This document shows positions 1-8,191 of a DNA stretch of 64,000 bases, one piece after another (the first letter of the stretch is position 1; each line of letters begins with the position of its first letter). The notes below the pieces were generated by a model. The model was given only the letters and a program-made list of their open reading frames with translations. It made no database searches and was not told the DNA's origin. Source of the DNA: Methylobacterium sp. 17Sr1-1 (GTDB taxonomy: Bacteria; Pseudomonadota; Alphaproteobacteria; Rhizobiales; Beijerinckiaceae); the NCBI RefSeq assembly GCF_003173775.1, contig NZ_CP029552.1, forward strand, positions 6,478,584 through 6,542,583, read 5' to 3'. The position numbers and the translations under genes were made by a program.

Positions 1-1335
1 GGTCTGCTGTCATCGAACGGTTCGAGAGGCATGCGCCGACGAGCCTGATGGCCCGCACGGCCCTGGAGCTCGCGCTGCCAGCCCGCTGGGTCGACGAGGT
101 GTTCGAGCAGCACAGTCAGCGGCAATACACGCGGGAGTTGCCGTTCCCCACCGTTGTCGGCTGATGATGCTCGTCGCGCTCGGCCTGCGCTCCTCCCTGC
201 ATTTGGCGGCGCGCGAAGCCGAGGATCTGACGGTCTTACTTCCTGCCCTCTCAGAGAAGGTCAACCGCACCGAGCCCGACCTCCTGCGCGCCCTCGTGCG
301 CGGCAGCGCGGCCCGGTTGGCCCCGGTGATGACCGCGGCGGGCACCGGCCATCCGAGCCTGCCGGGTTTTGCCCTGCGCGTGCTGGACGGCAACCATCTG
401 CCCGGCAGCGAGAAGCGCCTGTAGCCTCTGCGCGCACATCGCGGCGCAGCCCTGCCGGGGCAGACCCTGGTGGTCTACGATCCCGATACCGGCCTGGCCG
501 TCGACCTGGTGGCGGGCGAAGATGCCTATGCCGACGAGCGGACGCTGGCCCGGGATCTCCCGGACGCCGCCACGCCTGGCCAGGTCTGGGTCGCGGACCG
601 GCACTTCTGTGTCCGGACCTGGCTGGAGGGGCTGGTCGCGGCGGACAGCCACCGTGAGCACCTCAACCATCCCCGCCTGAAGGCACAGGAGGGCTGGCAG
701 GCGTGCGGCTCCTGCGAGACCGGCACGCTGCGCGAGCAGAGCATCACCCTGGAGGGGAGCGAGGTCTCCTGGCGGCGCATCGCCCTCGGCCTGACGACGC
801 CGACGACGCAGGGCGACCAGACGATCTGGCTGTGGAGCAACTTGCCCCCGAGCGTCAGCGCGGCGCAGATCGCGCAGGTGTATTGGCCACGTTGGCGGGT
901 CGAGGGGCTGTTCCTGCGTCTGGAACGGGTGCCGCACAGCGAGGCCGGTCGCCTGGGTCGCCCGCGGGCGGCGCTTCTGGGGTTTGCGTCTGCCGTTCTG
1001 GCGCACAACGTGCTGAGCCTGTTGAGCGCGTGCACGGGCCCGAGCCGCGGGTCTCGATGTTCCACCTGGGCCGCCAGATCTGTGCCGGCTACGAGGGGCT
1101 GATGGTGGCGCTGGGGCGCGGCCTCGTGTTGACGGGCCAGGAGGATGCGGCGGGCGTCGCAGCCCGCTTGCTCGCCTTGGCCGAGCACGTCGACCCAGGT
1201 CGGATTGCAACCAGCCCACGTGGTCCCTAGCGCAAGGGCGACAAGCCCTATGTGCCGGCGGCCACCGCCCGTGCGCATCTAGCCACCGCCAGGGTGCTCG
1301 AAAAGGCCAAGCTAATGGCTAAGAAAACACCTTAG
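1..1335 (+). pseudogene. Decayed IS4-type transposase, cut by the left window edge
   Basis: The reading frames together resemble the DDE transposase of IS4-type elements, but no frame is intact. Frame 3 runs from the edge to a TGA near 163. The next part is in frame 2 and is broken by an in-frame TAG at 422-424, with homology-like text on both sides (GSEKRL, stop, PLRAHRGAAL). The frame changes again near 1020-1030, to the frame that reads VHGPEPRVSMFHLGRQICAGYEG. A further TAG lies at 1228-1230 before the last stop at 1333-1335. At least four lesions make activity very unlikely. I see no terminal inverted repeat on the right side, and the left end is outside the window. The family assignment rests on the general look of the DDE region (VADRHFCVRTWL) and is moderately sure. 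Confidence 0.75.
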
Positions 1336-1505
1336 AAGGCATGCCTCTAACGCCTCGAGTGTCGCGCTATCCCCATGAATCGCACGGGCACAGCAGCCTG
1401 CGCCGCGTGTTGTATCGATGTTGTATCGCAGGGTTTTCGACACGAGCCGAAGCTACGCGGGAGCTAAGCGCCTGCTGAGGCTTCAGGAAAAGGCTCAGGG
1501 GGAAG

Positions 1506-1579
1506 TGGAGCGGGTGAAGGGAATCGAACCCTCGTATTCAGCTTGGAAGGCTGCTGCTCTACCATTGAGCTACACCCGC
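1506..1579 (-). tRNA. tRNA-Gly(UCC)
   Basis: On the minus strand a full cloverleaf can be folded. The acceptor stem is GCGGGTG paired with CACCCGC, the anticodon loop is CTTCCAA with anticodon TCC, and the T arm contains GGGTTCGATTCCC. The 3' CCA is encoded (TGG at 1506-1508 on the plus strand). The length including CCA is 74 nt. It lies between the decayed transposase and the M48 protease gene. Confidence 0.97.
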
Positions 1580-1654
1580 GGCGGCTGCCCAGATAGCACG
1601 GTCGGTCCGGGTTGAGAAGCGGGGCGGCAGGGGAATCGGGCCGCGCCGCCTCCC

Positions 1655-3133
1655 CTACTCCACCACCAGCTTGTAGGGCTGGCCCGCCCGCAGCGGCACG
1701 CCCTTGTCGAGCCCGTTGAGGACCTGGAAGCGCTCGAGCGGCCGATCCACCGCGGTCATGCGCTGGGCCAGGCTCTCGGGGGTGTCGCCTGGCGCGGCGG
1801 TGACGATCTGGATGCGCAGGGGCTTGAGGCTGCGCGCCTCCTCGGGCGTGACCAGGGCGATGCTCGACAGCCAGCGGCCGAAGGCCGGTTCGGGATCGGC
1901 ATTGCCCTTGGCCGCCATGATCATCCGGAAGGTGTTGGTGCCGACCCGCACCGCGGCGAGGCGGAAGAACCACTCCTTGCCCTTCGAGACCGCGGTGACC
2001 GCCGGGAAGCCGTTCAGCATCCGGTTCTCGAAGCTGCCGGTCTCGATCGCGTCGTTCCAGGTCGCCTTCAGCACCTCCTCGAGGCCCTGGCCGGCATTGG
2101 TCTCGACGGCGTCGAACAGCAGGCGGCGGTTGCCGTCGGGAGTGGTGCCGAGGACCGCGCGGGCGGTGTTGTCGAGCCCGAACCCCTCCGGCGCCTCGAA
2201 GGCGACGCCGAGGCGCGGATGGATGAAGCGGCGGCCGCGGATCAGCCCGTCGGCCGGGTTGTCGCCGTAGGCGATGCCGTCGATCGCCGCGAGGTAGCGG
2301 TTGCGGTCGTCGACGCCGAGGCCGGGCGCGCCGATGCGGCGCGCGGCCTGCGTCACCTGGGTGATGCGCTCGGGCGTGCTCGGGTGGGTCGCCAGCATGT
2401 CGGGCTCGGAGGCGAGCCCGGCCCCGGCGCGGAGCGCCGTGGTGCGGTTGAGCGCGGTGAGGAAGCGCGCGGCGCCGAACGGGTCGTAGCCGGCGCGGGC
2501 CAGGGTGCGCACCCCGGTCTGGTCGGCCTCGAATTCCTGCGTGCGCGAGAAGCGGGCCAGCACGAAGCGGGACTGGTCCTGCAGCAGGGCGCCGGTCGCC
2601 GGGTCGTTGAGCACGTCGGCCACGACCTTGCTGACGAGCTCGGAGCGGAGCGCCATCTCGGTGCGGGCGCTGGCGTGGCGCAGGGTCACGTGGGCGATCT
2701 CGTGCGCGAGCACCGCGGCGAGTTCCGAGGTGTCGTCGGCGAGCGCGAGCAGCCCCCGGGTGACGTAGAGGCGGCCGGTCGGCAGCGCGAAGGCGTTGAC
2801 CACCGGCGAATCGAGCAGCGTCACCGCGTAGGTCTCGTCCGGCCGCTCGGTCGCCTTGACCAGGCGGTCGGTGACGTCGCTGACAAGGCGGAGCGCCGAC
2901 GGCGCCTTGTACTCGCCGCCGAAGGAGGCGACGAGCTTGGCGTGGTCGGCGTCGTTCGCCGGCCGGTCGCGCCCGGTGGTGCGCGGCGCCTCGGGCGGCA
3001 CGACGGCCGCCACCGGCGCCAGAGCGCCGGTCTGGTCGGCCGTGCAGGCGCCGACGAGCAGGGCGAGCGCCGCTGCGGGCAGGACGGCCGCCCGGCGCCG
3101 GGCCGGCTGTGTTCGCGTGAAAGACCACCCCAT
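1655..3133 (-). CDS. M48-family metalloprotease, predicted lipoprotein
   Basis: The 492-residue protein starts with a signal sequence ending in a lipobox (V27-G-A-C30), so it is probably anchored in the envelope. The zinc site HEIAH is at 144-148, and the third ligand is likely E200 in the SRTQEFEAD motif, as in M48 peptidases of the BepA/LoiP type. Those take part in outer-membrane protein quality control. The last 60 residues (from about 430) resemble a small LysM-like or SH3-like tail (PGDTPESLAQRM...), a layout seen in alphaproteobacterial M48 proteins. The start at 3133 is chosen because the signal sequence begins there. The open frame runs further upstream only through the neighbouring gene. 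That neighbour ends 5 nt before this start, so the two are probably one operon. The substrate cannot be read from the sequence. Confidence 0.9.
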   Translation of the reverse strand: MGWSFTRTQPARRRAAVLPAAALALLVGACTADQTGALAPVAAVVPPEAPRTTGRDRPANDADHAKLVASFGGEYKAPSALRLVSDVTDRLVKATERPDETYAVTLLDSPVVNAFALPTGRLYVTRGLLALADDTSELAAVLAHEIAHVTLRHASARTEMALRSELVSKVVADVLNDPATGALLQDQSRFVLARFSRTQEFEADQTGVRTLARAGYDPFGAARFLTALNRTTALRAGAGLASEPDMLATHPSTPERITQVTQAARRIGAPGLGVDDRNRYLAAIDGIAYGDNPADGLIRGRRFIHPRLGVAFEAPEGFGLDNTARAVLGTTPDGNRRLLFDAVETNAGQGLEEVLKATWNDAIETGSFENRMLNGFPAVTAVSKGKEWFFRLAAVRVGTNTFRMIMAAKGNADPEPAFGRWLSSIALVTPEEARSLKPLRIQIVTAAPGDTPESLAQRMTAVDRPLERFQVLNGLDKGVPLRAGQPYKLVVE

Positions 3134-3138
3134 GACGA

Positions 3139-3942
3139 TCAGCGCCGCGGCGCCTGCTCCTCGTCCAGCAACTCGATCATCTCGGCCGCGCCGATATCCA
3201 GGGTCGGCCCGCGCCACAGCTCGACGATGCCGCGAGCCCGCACGCGCCGCCCCCGAAGCGCTGAGGAAGAGAAACCACGTTCGAGCATGATCCGCCAAGT
3301 GCGTTTCGACACCGTGACCGTAACACCTTCCGTGCCGAAAGGGGCGAAGTTGAGGTAGGTCCGGCGCTCGCGCTCGCCCACGTTGCGCACCCGCCCCTCC
3401 ACCACCGCGAACCGGCCCGCCCTCTCCCTGAGTCGCGCCACCTCCTCGGTCGGCACCGGCGGCGCCCCGGCCCAGAGCCCGTGCCCGGCGCGGCGGGCCG
3501 CGTCCTCGAGCGCCAGCAGGCCGGGACGGCACAGGCTGTCGCCCTCCCCGGCATCGACCTGGACGAGGCCCGCCGCCACGAGCCCGCCGGCGAGGTCGAT
3601 CGGGGCCGCATCCCCGGTGGCGGCGTCCAGGATGATTCGGCCCCAGCGATCCGGCTCCGGCGCCTCCCGCGTGGCGAGCGCCCGGCCGGCGAGCCCGGCG
3701 AGCCAGGACCGCGCGGCCTCCGCCGCCGCCGGGTCGTCGGGCCAGCGCAGGCCGTCGAGGCGCGCCCGCCGGCCGGAGGCGAGGACGAGCTCGCCCCGCG
3801 CGGCGACATCCTCGATCCGGTCCTGCCCGGCGATGCGCCCGCGGCAGGCCGGCGGCTCGCGCCCGCGCGGTGCCGCCGCCTCCGCCGCCCCGGCCCCGGC
3901 GAGGAGCGCGAGGCCGAAACCCGCCGCGATCGGTCCTCTCAT
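3139..3942 (-). CDS. Secreted thermonuclease-like (SNase-fold) protein
   Basis: The 267-residue protein has an N-terminal signal peptide (GLALLAGAGAAEA) and a region at about 45-155 that follows the staphylococcal-nuclease layout. LDGLRWPDD sits where active enzymes have the Asp/Thr loop, and PDRWGR and GHGLW correspond to conserved family positions. The usual catalytic Arg/Asp/Glu set is not clearly complete, so nuclease activity is doubtful. The C-terminal 100 residues (WRIMLERGF...LRGRRVRARGIVE) look like a small OB-like domain often found in these alphaproteobacterial proteins. It stands directly upstream of the M48 lipoprotein gene with a 5-nt gap, which suggests co-transcription and a shared envelope location. 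Confidence 0.78.
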   Translation of the reverse strand: MRGPIAAGFGLALLAGAGAAEAAAPRGREPPACRGRIAGQDRIEDVAARGELVLASGRRARLDGLRWPDDPAAAEAARSWLAGLAGRALATREAPEPDRWGRIILDAATGDAAPIDLAGGLVAAGLVQVDAGEGDSLCRPGLLALEDAARRAGHGLWAGAPPVPTEEVARLRERAGRFAVVEGRVRNVGERERRTYLNFAPFGTEGVTVTVSKRTWRIMLERGFSSSALRGRRVRARGIVELWRGPTLDIGAAEMIELLDEEQAPRR

Positions 3943-4030
3943 GCTGCAAAAGCCCGTGGTGGAGATCCGGCCGCCTCGCCCACGGCGAGGTTGGCGGAAA
4001 CGGGCCGGGATGGTAAGAGGCTCGCCGTGG

Positions 4031-4349
4031 GTCTCCGTAGCTCAGCTGGACAGAGCACAGGTTTCCTAAACCGAATTGGGCGTCGCGCCGGGAAACCGCG
4101 CGGCGGATCCGCTCAAAGTCGGGGAAAGCGTCGAGCCCTCTCGCGGCTCACGCCGATCCCGAGCCAAGCCCGGCCCGCCAGGCCGGGAAGGTGTAGAGAC
4201 TAGACGGGCGGCACCTAAGGGCTCCGGCAAGGCATCTTGCGGGACTACGGTGAAGGGATAGTCCAGACCACGAACGCCTCGCGGCGGCGGCGAAAGCCGA
4301 AGTGGTACGAAACCTGGGGTCGCAGGTTCGAGCCCTGCCGGGGACGCCA
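4031..4349 (+). tRNA. tRNA-Arg(CCU) interrupted by a group I intron
   Basis: The exons are 4031-4067 and 4310-4349 and join to a normal 77-nt tRNA with encoded CCA. The acceptor stem is GTCTCCG with CGGGGAC (one T-G wobble). The D stem is GCTC/GAGC, the anticodon stem CAGGT/ACCTG, and the anticodon loop TTCCTAA with anticodon CCT. The T stem is GCAGG/CCTGC. The interruption lies directly after the third anticodon base, the site known for self-splicing introns in this tRNA in Agrobacterium and relatives. This tRNA reads AGG codons, which should be rare in so GC-rich a genome. Confidence 0.95.
4068..4309 (+). ncRNA. Group I intron (IC3-like, 242 nt) in tRNA-Arg(CCU)
   Basis: The 5' splice site follows a U (T4067) and the intron ends in G (4309), as group I chemistry needs. 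P1 can be drawn as CCT-AA (4065-4069) with TT-GGG (4076-4080), placing the required U-G wobble at the splice site (T4067-G4078) over a 6-nt loop. A P7 pairing is visible as GACTA (4198-4202) with TAGTC (4259-4263), inside the usual AGAGACTAGA and GATAGTCC core signatures. There is no room for a homing endonuclease and none is encoded. The size agrees with tRNA introns of subgroup IC3. Splicing is inferred from the fold and was not tested. Confidence 0.93.
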
Positions 4350-5012
4350 CGCCTTCTTGAGCCCTGGTTCGGGCTGACACTCCGCTGAAATCAGTGCCTT
4401 GCGCATCGCCGGTGATGCAAACGGCTGGTGCGAGCGGACCATGGGCGCAATGAACGACGTCCTGCGAGTCAGGCACGGCACGTGATATGTCCGGCAGGTC
4501 GTCCCGGCCGAGCTGCGACCTTTCATGCCCATCCATGGACCGGGAAGGCGGCCAGGACGGGGAGCCTCCGCGCCAAGACCCCGGTCCTGCCGAGCGGGCC
4601 CACGCCCGCCTCCTGCCCCGCTGCGGGTCTGACGTCGAGGAAGCCGGGTGGACCAGGGGCGAGGATCCCGGCGAGCGGGCTCGCGGAGCCGCCGCCCACC
4701 CACGCGGACATCGAACTCTGGGTGCAGCAGGTCGAGCGCCGATCAAAGAGCGAGCCGCCGATGAAGCGGGCCTCGGGCACCCATGAAAATCCGACACTGG
4801 CCGGATGGTGCCGCACACCGGGTCTCGACGCACCAGCTTGACGTGGGAAAAAGTCCCACTTATTTTCGCGACAGGCTGGAATCCTCGCTGGATCGTCCGG
4901 GAGCCTTACGCGCGACAAAGCTTCAGTCGCGCCCAGACTAATGTCATTGCTCTGCTGCAAGGCGATCTCGATGGTCCATCGAACGATTTTATCGATTGGC
5001 GCCAACTGGAAA
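4350..5012. other. Intergenic region without a supported gene
   Basis: This 663-bp stretch after the tRNA has long open frames on both strands, but all have the composition expected of random high-GC frames and no recognisable domain. Base composition falls toward the right end (AT-richer after about 4850). I see no copy of the tRNA 3' end that would mark an attachment site. Confidence 0.5.
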
Positions 5013-5210
5013 ATGATGCTGCTCGCATTGATGCTCGCATCAATATATACACTATTCGCCCCTGTCGTGAGCAACGATCTATCGGGACAGGGTTTGGAGC
5101 AGGTCAGTTATAGGGGTTGCACTGCCATAACCTGGAGAAATCCAGTGACGGGCCATAGCGAGGTCCGGCGTGGACATCTCGACTCGAATGGCTTCCCGGT
5201 CTGCAAATGA
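5013..5210 (+). CDS. Small predicted secreted protein, unknown function
   Basis: The 65-residue product starts with a hydrophobic signal-like segment (MMLLALMLASIYTLF) followed by a short polar domain with two cysteines (near RGCTAITW and at the end, FPVCK). The open frame continues upstream to an ATG at 4941, but the segment from 5013 gives a proper export signal. A weak GGAA lies just before it. The region is lower in GC than its surroundings, which could mean transfer. No family was recognised. The coding call rests only on the signal-peptide pattern and a sensible polar tail, so it is tentative. Confidence 0.35.
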   Translation: MMLLALMLASIYTLFAPVVSNDLSGQGLEQVSYRGCTAITWRNPVTGHSEVRRGHLDSNGFPVCK

Positions 5211-5861
5211 ATGCGGCCGCCCCCGATCTATCATGCGGCGATCGATCATACGGTGACTTGGACAATCGGATCGGCCTTAGCCCGGCCGAAGCCGGTATCA
5301 ATGCTTCTCATGTCGCGAGAGAGTGGGTCCCAGGGCGATGCGCTCCAGCCCTTCCTCGCGGTCGACAATAGCCCATGATCCGATCACCCATGACTGCTGG
5401 TCCGTGACCCCTGGTCTCCGGTGCGATGGGACGTCGCGGCGAGCGAGCCCGTCTCCTCGCGACACCAGCGAGGATTGCGCATCTCAGCTGTTACGTTCCG
5501 GGCCCGGAACCCGTCGGCCGGCCGCACGTTTCCAGGACAGCAGCGGATTCCCCAATCCCCGATGACAGCGCGCCCGCCGAGGTCCTAACCCTCCGGCGGG
5601 CGTTCTGCGTGTCACGGCGATGGTCCGGCGGCGCGATCGCGGGAGAGGCACCGTTCGGCCTCCCGGGTCGCTCACTGCGAACCACCTCTCACGGCAATCG
5701 GCGACCCGCCGGTGTCAGTCCCTGAGGCCGACGGTCGCAACCCTCGCGTTTCGAGCTTGAGCGTGGCCCCGAGTCCTCACTCCCGCCTTGTTTGCGGCGC
5801 CTCGTGTCTCCCGACACGGCCGCCGGCGACGCGGCCCGAACCCTTCCAGCGAGGCGGCACC
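5211..5861. other. Intergenic region with one hairpin
   Basis: No gene is supported in these 651 bp. A GC-rich imperfect hairpin at about 5571-5603 (CGCCCGCCG against CGGCGGGCG, with AGG/CCT inside) could be a transcription end for something upstream on the plus strand, such as the small secreted-protein gene. It is not followed by a T run. Confidence 0.4.
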
Positions 5862-5981
5862 ATGCGTTTCATCGGCATCTTCGGCGCTCTCCTCTCCGTC
5901 ATCCTCGTCCTGACGGTCGGCGCGCTGTTCAATCTGGTGGCGGCGCCGTTCCGGGCGGCCCTGGCCTCCCGTCGGGCCTGA
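5862..5981 (+). CDS. 39-residue single-span membrane protein
   Basis: The frame encodes MRFIGIFGALLSVILVLTVG followed by ALFNLVAAPFRAALASRRA: one hydrophobic helix (about residues 4-28) and a short basic end. A purine-rich GAGGCGG lies 5-11 nt upstream of the ATG, in a good place for ribosome binding. Basic residues at the C-terminus suggest that this end stays in the cytoplasm. No family was recognised. The clear ribosome site and clean membrane helix make it a fair candidate for a true small gene. Confidence 0.5.
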   Translation: MRFIGIFGALLSVILVLTVGALFNLVAAPFRAALASRRA

Positions 5982-6053
5982 CGCCGCCCCGCCCCGATCC
6001 GCGCCGCCCTCACCGGGCGGGCCGCGCCGTCGAGACGGGGCCGCGCACTTTTT

Positions 6054-6434
6054 TCACAAGCCGGCCCGGGCGAGCCAGATCGCCGCCGAGAGGCCGACGC
6101 CCGCGACGCCGATGAAGCCGAGATACAGGGCCAGGGTCGGGTCGGCCCGGTCGTGCGCGTAGCCCGGCTTGCGCGGGGACAGGCGCCACCTTTCCTTGAT
6201 CTCGGCCAAGCGGGCCCGGGCGATGTCCTTCGGCGAGAGGGCGTTGCCGCCCGCCTCCTCGCAGGTCCCGAGCATCGCCATGCCGGGATCGAACACCTCG
6301 ACCTTGTCGCCGCTGCGGCCGGAATCGATGTCGCCCTTGAGCATCGCCGTGTTGGGCTTCGGCGCGTCGACCGGGGCCGGCGGGTCGGCGCGCTGCGCCG
6401 AGAGGTGCGGGGGAATGTCGGTGTCGTAGCTCAT
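6054..6434 (-). CDS. Conserved-type hypothetical protein with a C-terminal membrane helix
   Basis: The 126-residue protein has a polar, proline-rich N-terminal half and a helical, charged middle (SPKDIARARLAEIKERWRL). A single hydrophobic helix lies at about 105-123 (ALYLGFIGVAGVGLSAAIWL), so it is probably tail-anchored in the inner membrane. A GGAGCG-type ribosome site stands before the ATG at 6434. No function can be given. The gene is read away from the small frame and terminator to its right, with which it shares a 225-bp spacer. Confidence 0.7.
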   Translation of the reverse strand: MSYDTDIPPHLSAQRADPPAPVDAPKPNTAMLKGDIDSGRSGDKVEVFDPGMAMLGTCEEAGGNALSPKDIARARLAEIKERWRLSPRKPGYAHDRADPTLALYLGFIGVAGVGLSAAIWLARAGL

Positions 6435-6659
6435 GCTGCTCGCTCCTTAGCTCTGGCATATGGGGCCGGCCGTCGCCCCCCGATCGAGAACGGACTCGAG
6501 GCTCGGGAGGACGGCTATGGCGGGACTACGCTTGCCGCGCTGCGAAGTTCGGAGCGGGACTGCAGGCGCCCTGCGGCACGACGACCGCCCGCCTCCCTCC
6601 GGACGGAGGGTACGGACGGTCAAGCTCCGTGCGGCGAAAGCGCCGGTCCGGACGGAACG

Positions 6660-6746
6660 ATGCGATGCAACATGAGTTGGTGCATTGCAGCATCGCGGCT
6701 GGCCCGCGGCGCTGCTGCCCTCCTAGGGCGTTTCCTCCCCGACTGA
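6660..6746 (+). CDS. Possible 28-residue peptide ending at an intrinsic terminator
   Basis: A short frame, MRCNMSWCIAASRLARGAAA followed by LLGRFLPD, ends with TGA at 6744-6746, exactly where a strong terminator begins. GGACGGAAC lies just before the ATG. The peptide is basic and could form an amphipathic helix. It has no run of one amino acid, so a classical attenuation leader is unlikely. The transcript ended by the hairpin could equally be a non-coding RNA. The coding call is weak. Confidence 0.25.
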   Translation: MRCNMSWCIAASRLARGAAALLGRFLPD

Positions 6747-6774
6747 AGCCGCTCGAGAGAGCGGCTTCCTTTTT
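6745..6774 (+). terminator. Intrinsic terminator with no established gene upstream
   Basis: A perfect 10-bp stem, GAAGCCGCTC (6745-6754) and GAGCGGCTTC (6759-6768), closes a GAGA tetraloop and is followed by CTTTTTG. Nothing but the 28-residue frame or an RNA gene precedes it on this strand. Confidence 0.85.
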
Positions 6775-6857
6775 GTCGCGAGGGGGCCGGAACCGGCGGA
6801 CAGGGATCCGGTCATCGCACCGTGAGATCGCGGTACCCGGCGGCGCGATTTCGCGCT

Positions 6858-7208
6858 ATGGGCAGCGAAGCGGTGCCGGTCCCGGCCGATTCTCTCAAGC
6901 TTGTTGCTCTCGCCATCATGGTGCACGACGGCCCTTCCCTTTCGGGAACAACGCTCCAAGGAGCCACGCTCCAAGTCGATTTGGAGGAAGTCGCGCCGGG
7001 CGAGTTCATCATCTCCGTCGTCTGGCGCGAGAAGAAGCTCGGATCGCTGTATCTCAGGGGCGACCGCGCGGAGGCCGAGGCCTTCCTGGAAGCGGCCCGC
7101 CAGCGCATCGTCGTGTCGATCGCCGGAGATGCGCCGAGCGACGTCGACCGGCAGGTACAGCGCGAGCTGATCGACCTGAGCCTGAACCTGCAGCAGCCCC
7201 GCGGCTGA
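6858..7208 (+). CDS. Hypothetical protein
   Basis: The 116-residue product (from the ATG at 6858) has an alternating beta-strand pattern in the first 70 residues (LQVDLEEVAPGEFIISVVW) followed by two helices (RAEAEAFLEAARQRIV and DVDRQVQRELIDLSL). It appears to be a small soluble cytoplasmic alpha-beta protein without signal or membrane segments. The open frame extends to 6822, but the extra residues are arginine-rich and look non-coding. No family was recognised. It reads in the same direction as the DUF6894-like gene downstream, 130 bp away. Confidence 0.6.
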   Translation: MGSEAVPVPADSLKLVALAIMVHDGPSLSGTTLQGATLQVDLEEVAPGEFIISVVWREKKLGSLYLRGDRAEAEAFLEAARQRIVVSIAGDAPSDVDRQVQRELIDLSLNLQQPRG

Positions 7209-7338
7209 CCGTCGGCGCCGGTCCGGCCGCGGTCGTCGGCGCCCGGCCGGTCGACCCAGTTACCTTCCGCAGCGTCGGGAACCTTTCTCCGCGTGGTCGG
7301 TAGAGTCATATAGCGGACACTCGCCGAAGGTTGACTCA

Positions 7339-7581
7339 ATGCCCTGCTACTACGTCGACAGGTTCGATGGCATCGTGGTCTTCGACGACGTAGGGGTCGA
7401 ATTGCCTGATCTGAACGCGGCGCGCGACTACGTTCGCGCTGTGCTCACAGACATGATGAACGCCGAATCACGGATCGGAGAGGCGCGCTGCCGCGCCGCG
7501 GTACGGGACGCGTCGGGCCGGCGCGTGCTGGAGGCCTCCCTCGTCCTGACGATGTCCACGGAGGCGCCGGCCGCGGCCTGA
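7339..7581 (+). CDS. DUF6894-type small protein
   Basis: This 80-residue protein shows the pattern typical of the DUF6894 proteins that occur in many copies in Methylobacterium. An N-terminal strand (YYVDRFDGIVVFDDVG) is followed by a VELPDLNAARDYVRAVLTDM segment, then a strand ending in VLEASLVLTM. The role of the family is not known. The ATG at 7339 has AAGGT about 9 nt upstream. The assignment comes from pattern memory and is fairly secure for so small a protein. Confidence 0.75.
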   Translation: MPCYYVDRFDGIVVFDDVGVELPDLNAARDYVRAVLTDMMNAESRIGEARCRAAVRDASGRRVLEASLVLTMSTEAPAAA

Positions 7582-7624
7582 CGTCGGCCGCCCGCGGGGC
7601 GATCCCGGCCGCGCACGGGATGCG

Positions 7625-8095
7625 TCAATCGTGGTCTGCCGCTCGTTCCTCCACCCCGTCCCGCCTCCGCCGCGCATCGATGGCCCGGTCGATGACGCCG
7701 CCGAGCATGAGGGTGGCGAGGAGGAAGCCCGTGCCGAGCGCCAGCGGACGATAGGCGCCGAGGCCGCAGACGATGCCGAGGGCCGCCGTCACCCAGATCG
7801 CCGCCGCGGTGGTGAGGCCGTGCACCCGGCCGCCGCCCTCGCGCTTCACGATCACGCCGGCGCCGAGGAAGCCGATTCCGGTGATCGTGCCCTGGATCGC
7901 CCGGCTGGCATTCGCGTCGGTCTCGTCGCCGGAGAAGCCGGACCCCGCCAGGGTCACCAAGGCCGCGCCGAGGGCGACGAGGCCGAGCGTGCGCACGCCC
8001 ACCGGCTTCGAATGCATCTCGCGGTTGATGCCGACCAGCCCCCCGGCGAGCACGGCCGCGCCGAGGCGCAGGCAGATCTCGGTGGTCGAGAGCAT
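7625..8095 (-). CDS. MgtC/SapB-family membrane protein
   Basis: The 156-residue protein has the MgtC/SapB hallmarks: LRLGAAVLAGGLVGINREMH near the N-terminus, then GVRTLGLVALGAAL, GTITGIGFLGAGVI and VHGLTTAAAIWVTAALGI, which form four or five membrane helices. MgtC proteins help cells survive low magnesium and acid, in some bacteria by acting on the F-type ATPase. This member is the short form without the C-terminal ACT-like domain. It stands alone and its regulation is not visible. Confidence 0.92.
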   Translation of the reverse strand: MLSTTEICLRLGAAVLAGGLVGINREMHSKPVGVRTLGLVALGAALVTLAGSGFSGDETDANASRAIQGTITGIGFLGAGVIVKREGGGRVHGLTTAAAIWVTAALGIVCGLGAYRPLALGTGFLLATLMLGGVIDRAIDARRRRDGVEERAADHD

Positions 8096-8150
8096 CGCTC
8101 AGGACCGCCGGGACGCGGACGGACGGGGGAGGAGAGCGGGATGCGCCAAG

Positions 8151-8191
8151 ACGATTCTCACCATGACGATTCTCACCATGACGATCCTCAC
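8151..8191 (+). repeat. 15-bp tandem repeat, 2.7 copies
   Basis: The unit ACGATTCTCACCATG occurs twice exactly (8151-8165 and 8166-8180), followed by a partial third copy ACGATCCTCAC. The array touches the 3' end of the diguanylate cyclase remnant. Confidence 0.95.

Noticed and set aside
251..1219. Long minus-strand frame over the transposase remnant (322 codons)
   Set aside because: It is the complement of the transposase. Its protein is Arg/Ala-rich without a domain, while the plus strand shows clear transposase text.
1464..3128. Minus-strand frame of 554 codons over the M48 gene and the tRNA-Gly
   Set aside because: It runs through a tRNA gene and is in another frame than the protein with HEIAH. 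Composition is typical of a high-GC shadow.
4066..4833. Minus-strand frame of 255 codons across the intron and tRNA-Arg
   Set aside because: It is open only by chance. The plus strand holds a structured tRNA and intron, and the protein has no recognisable pattern.
4350..5212. Integrative element using tRNA-Arg as attachment site
   Set aside because: No integrase gene and no repeat of the tRNA 3' end were seen in the window.
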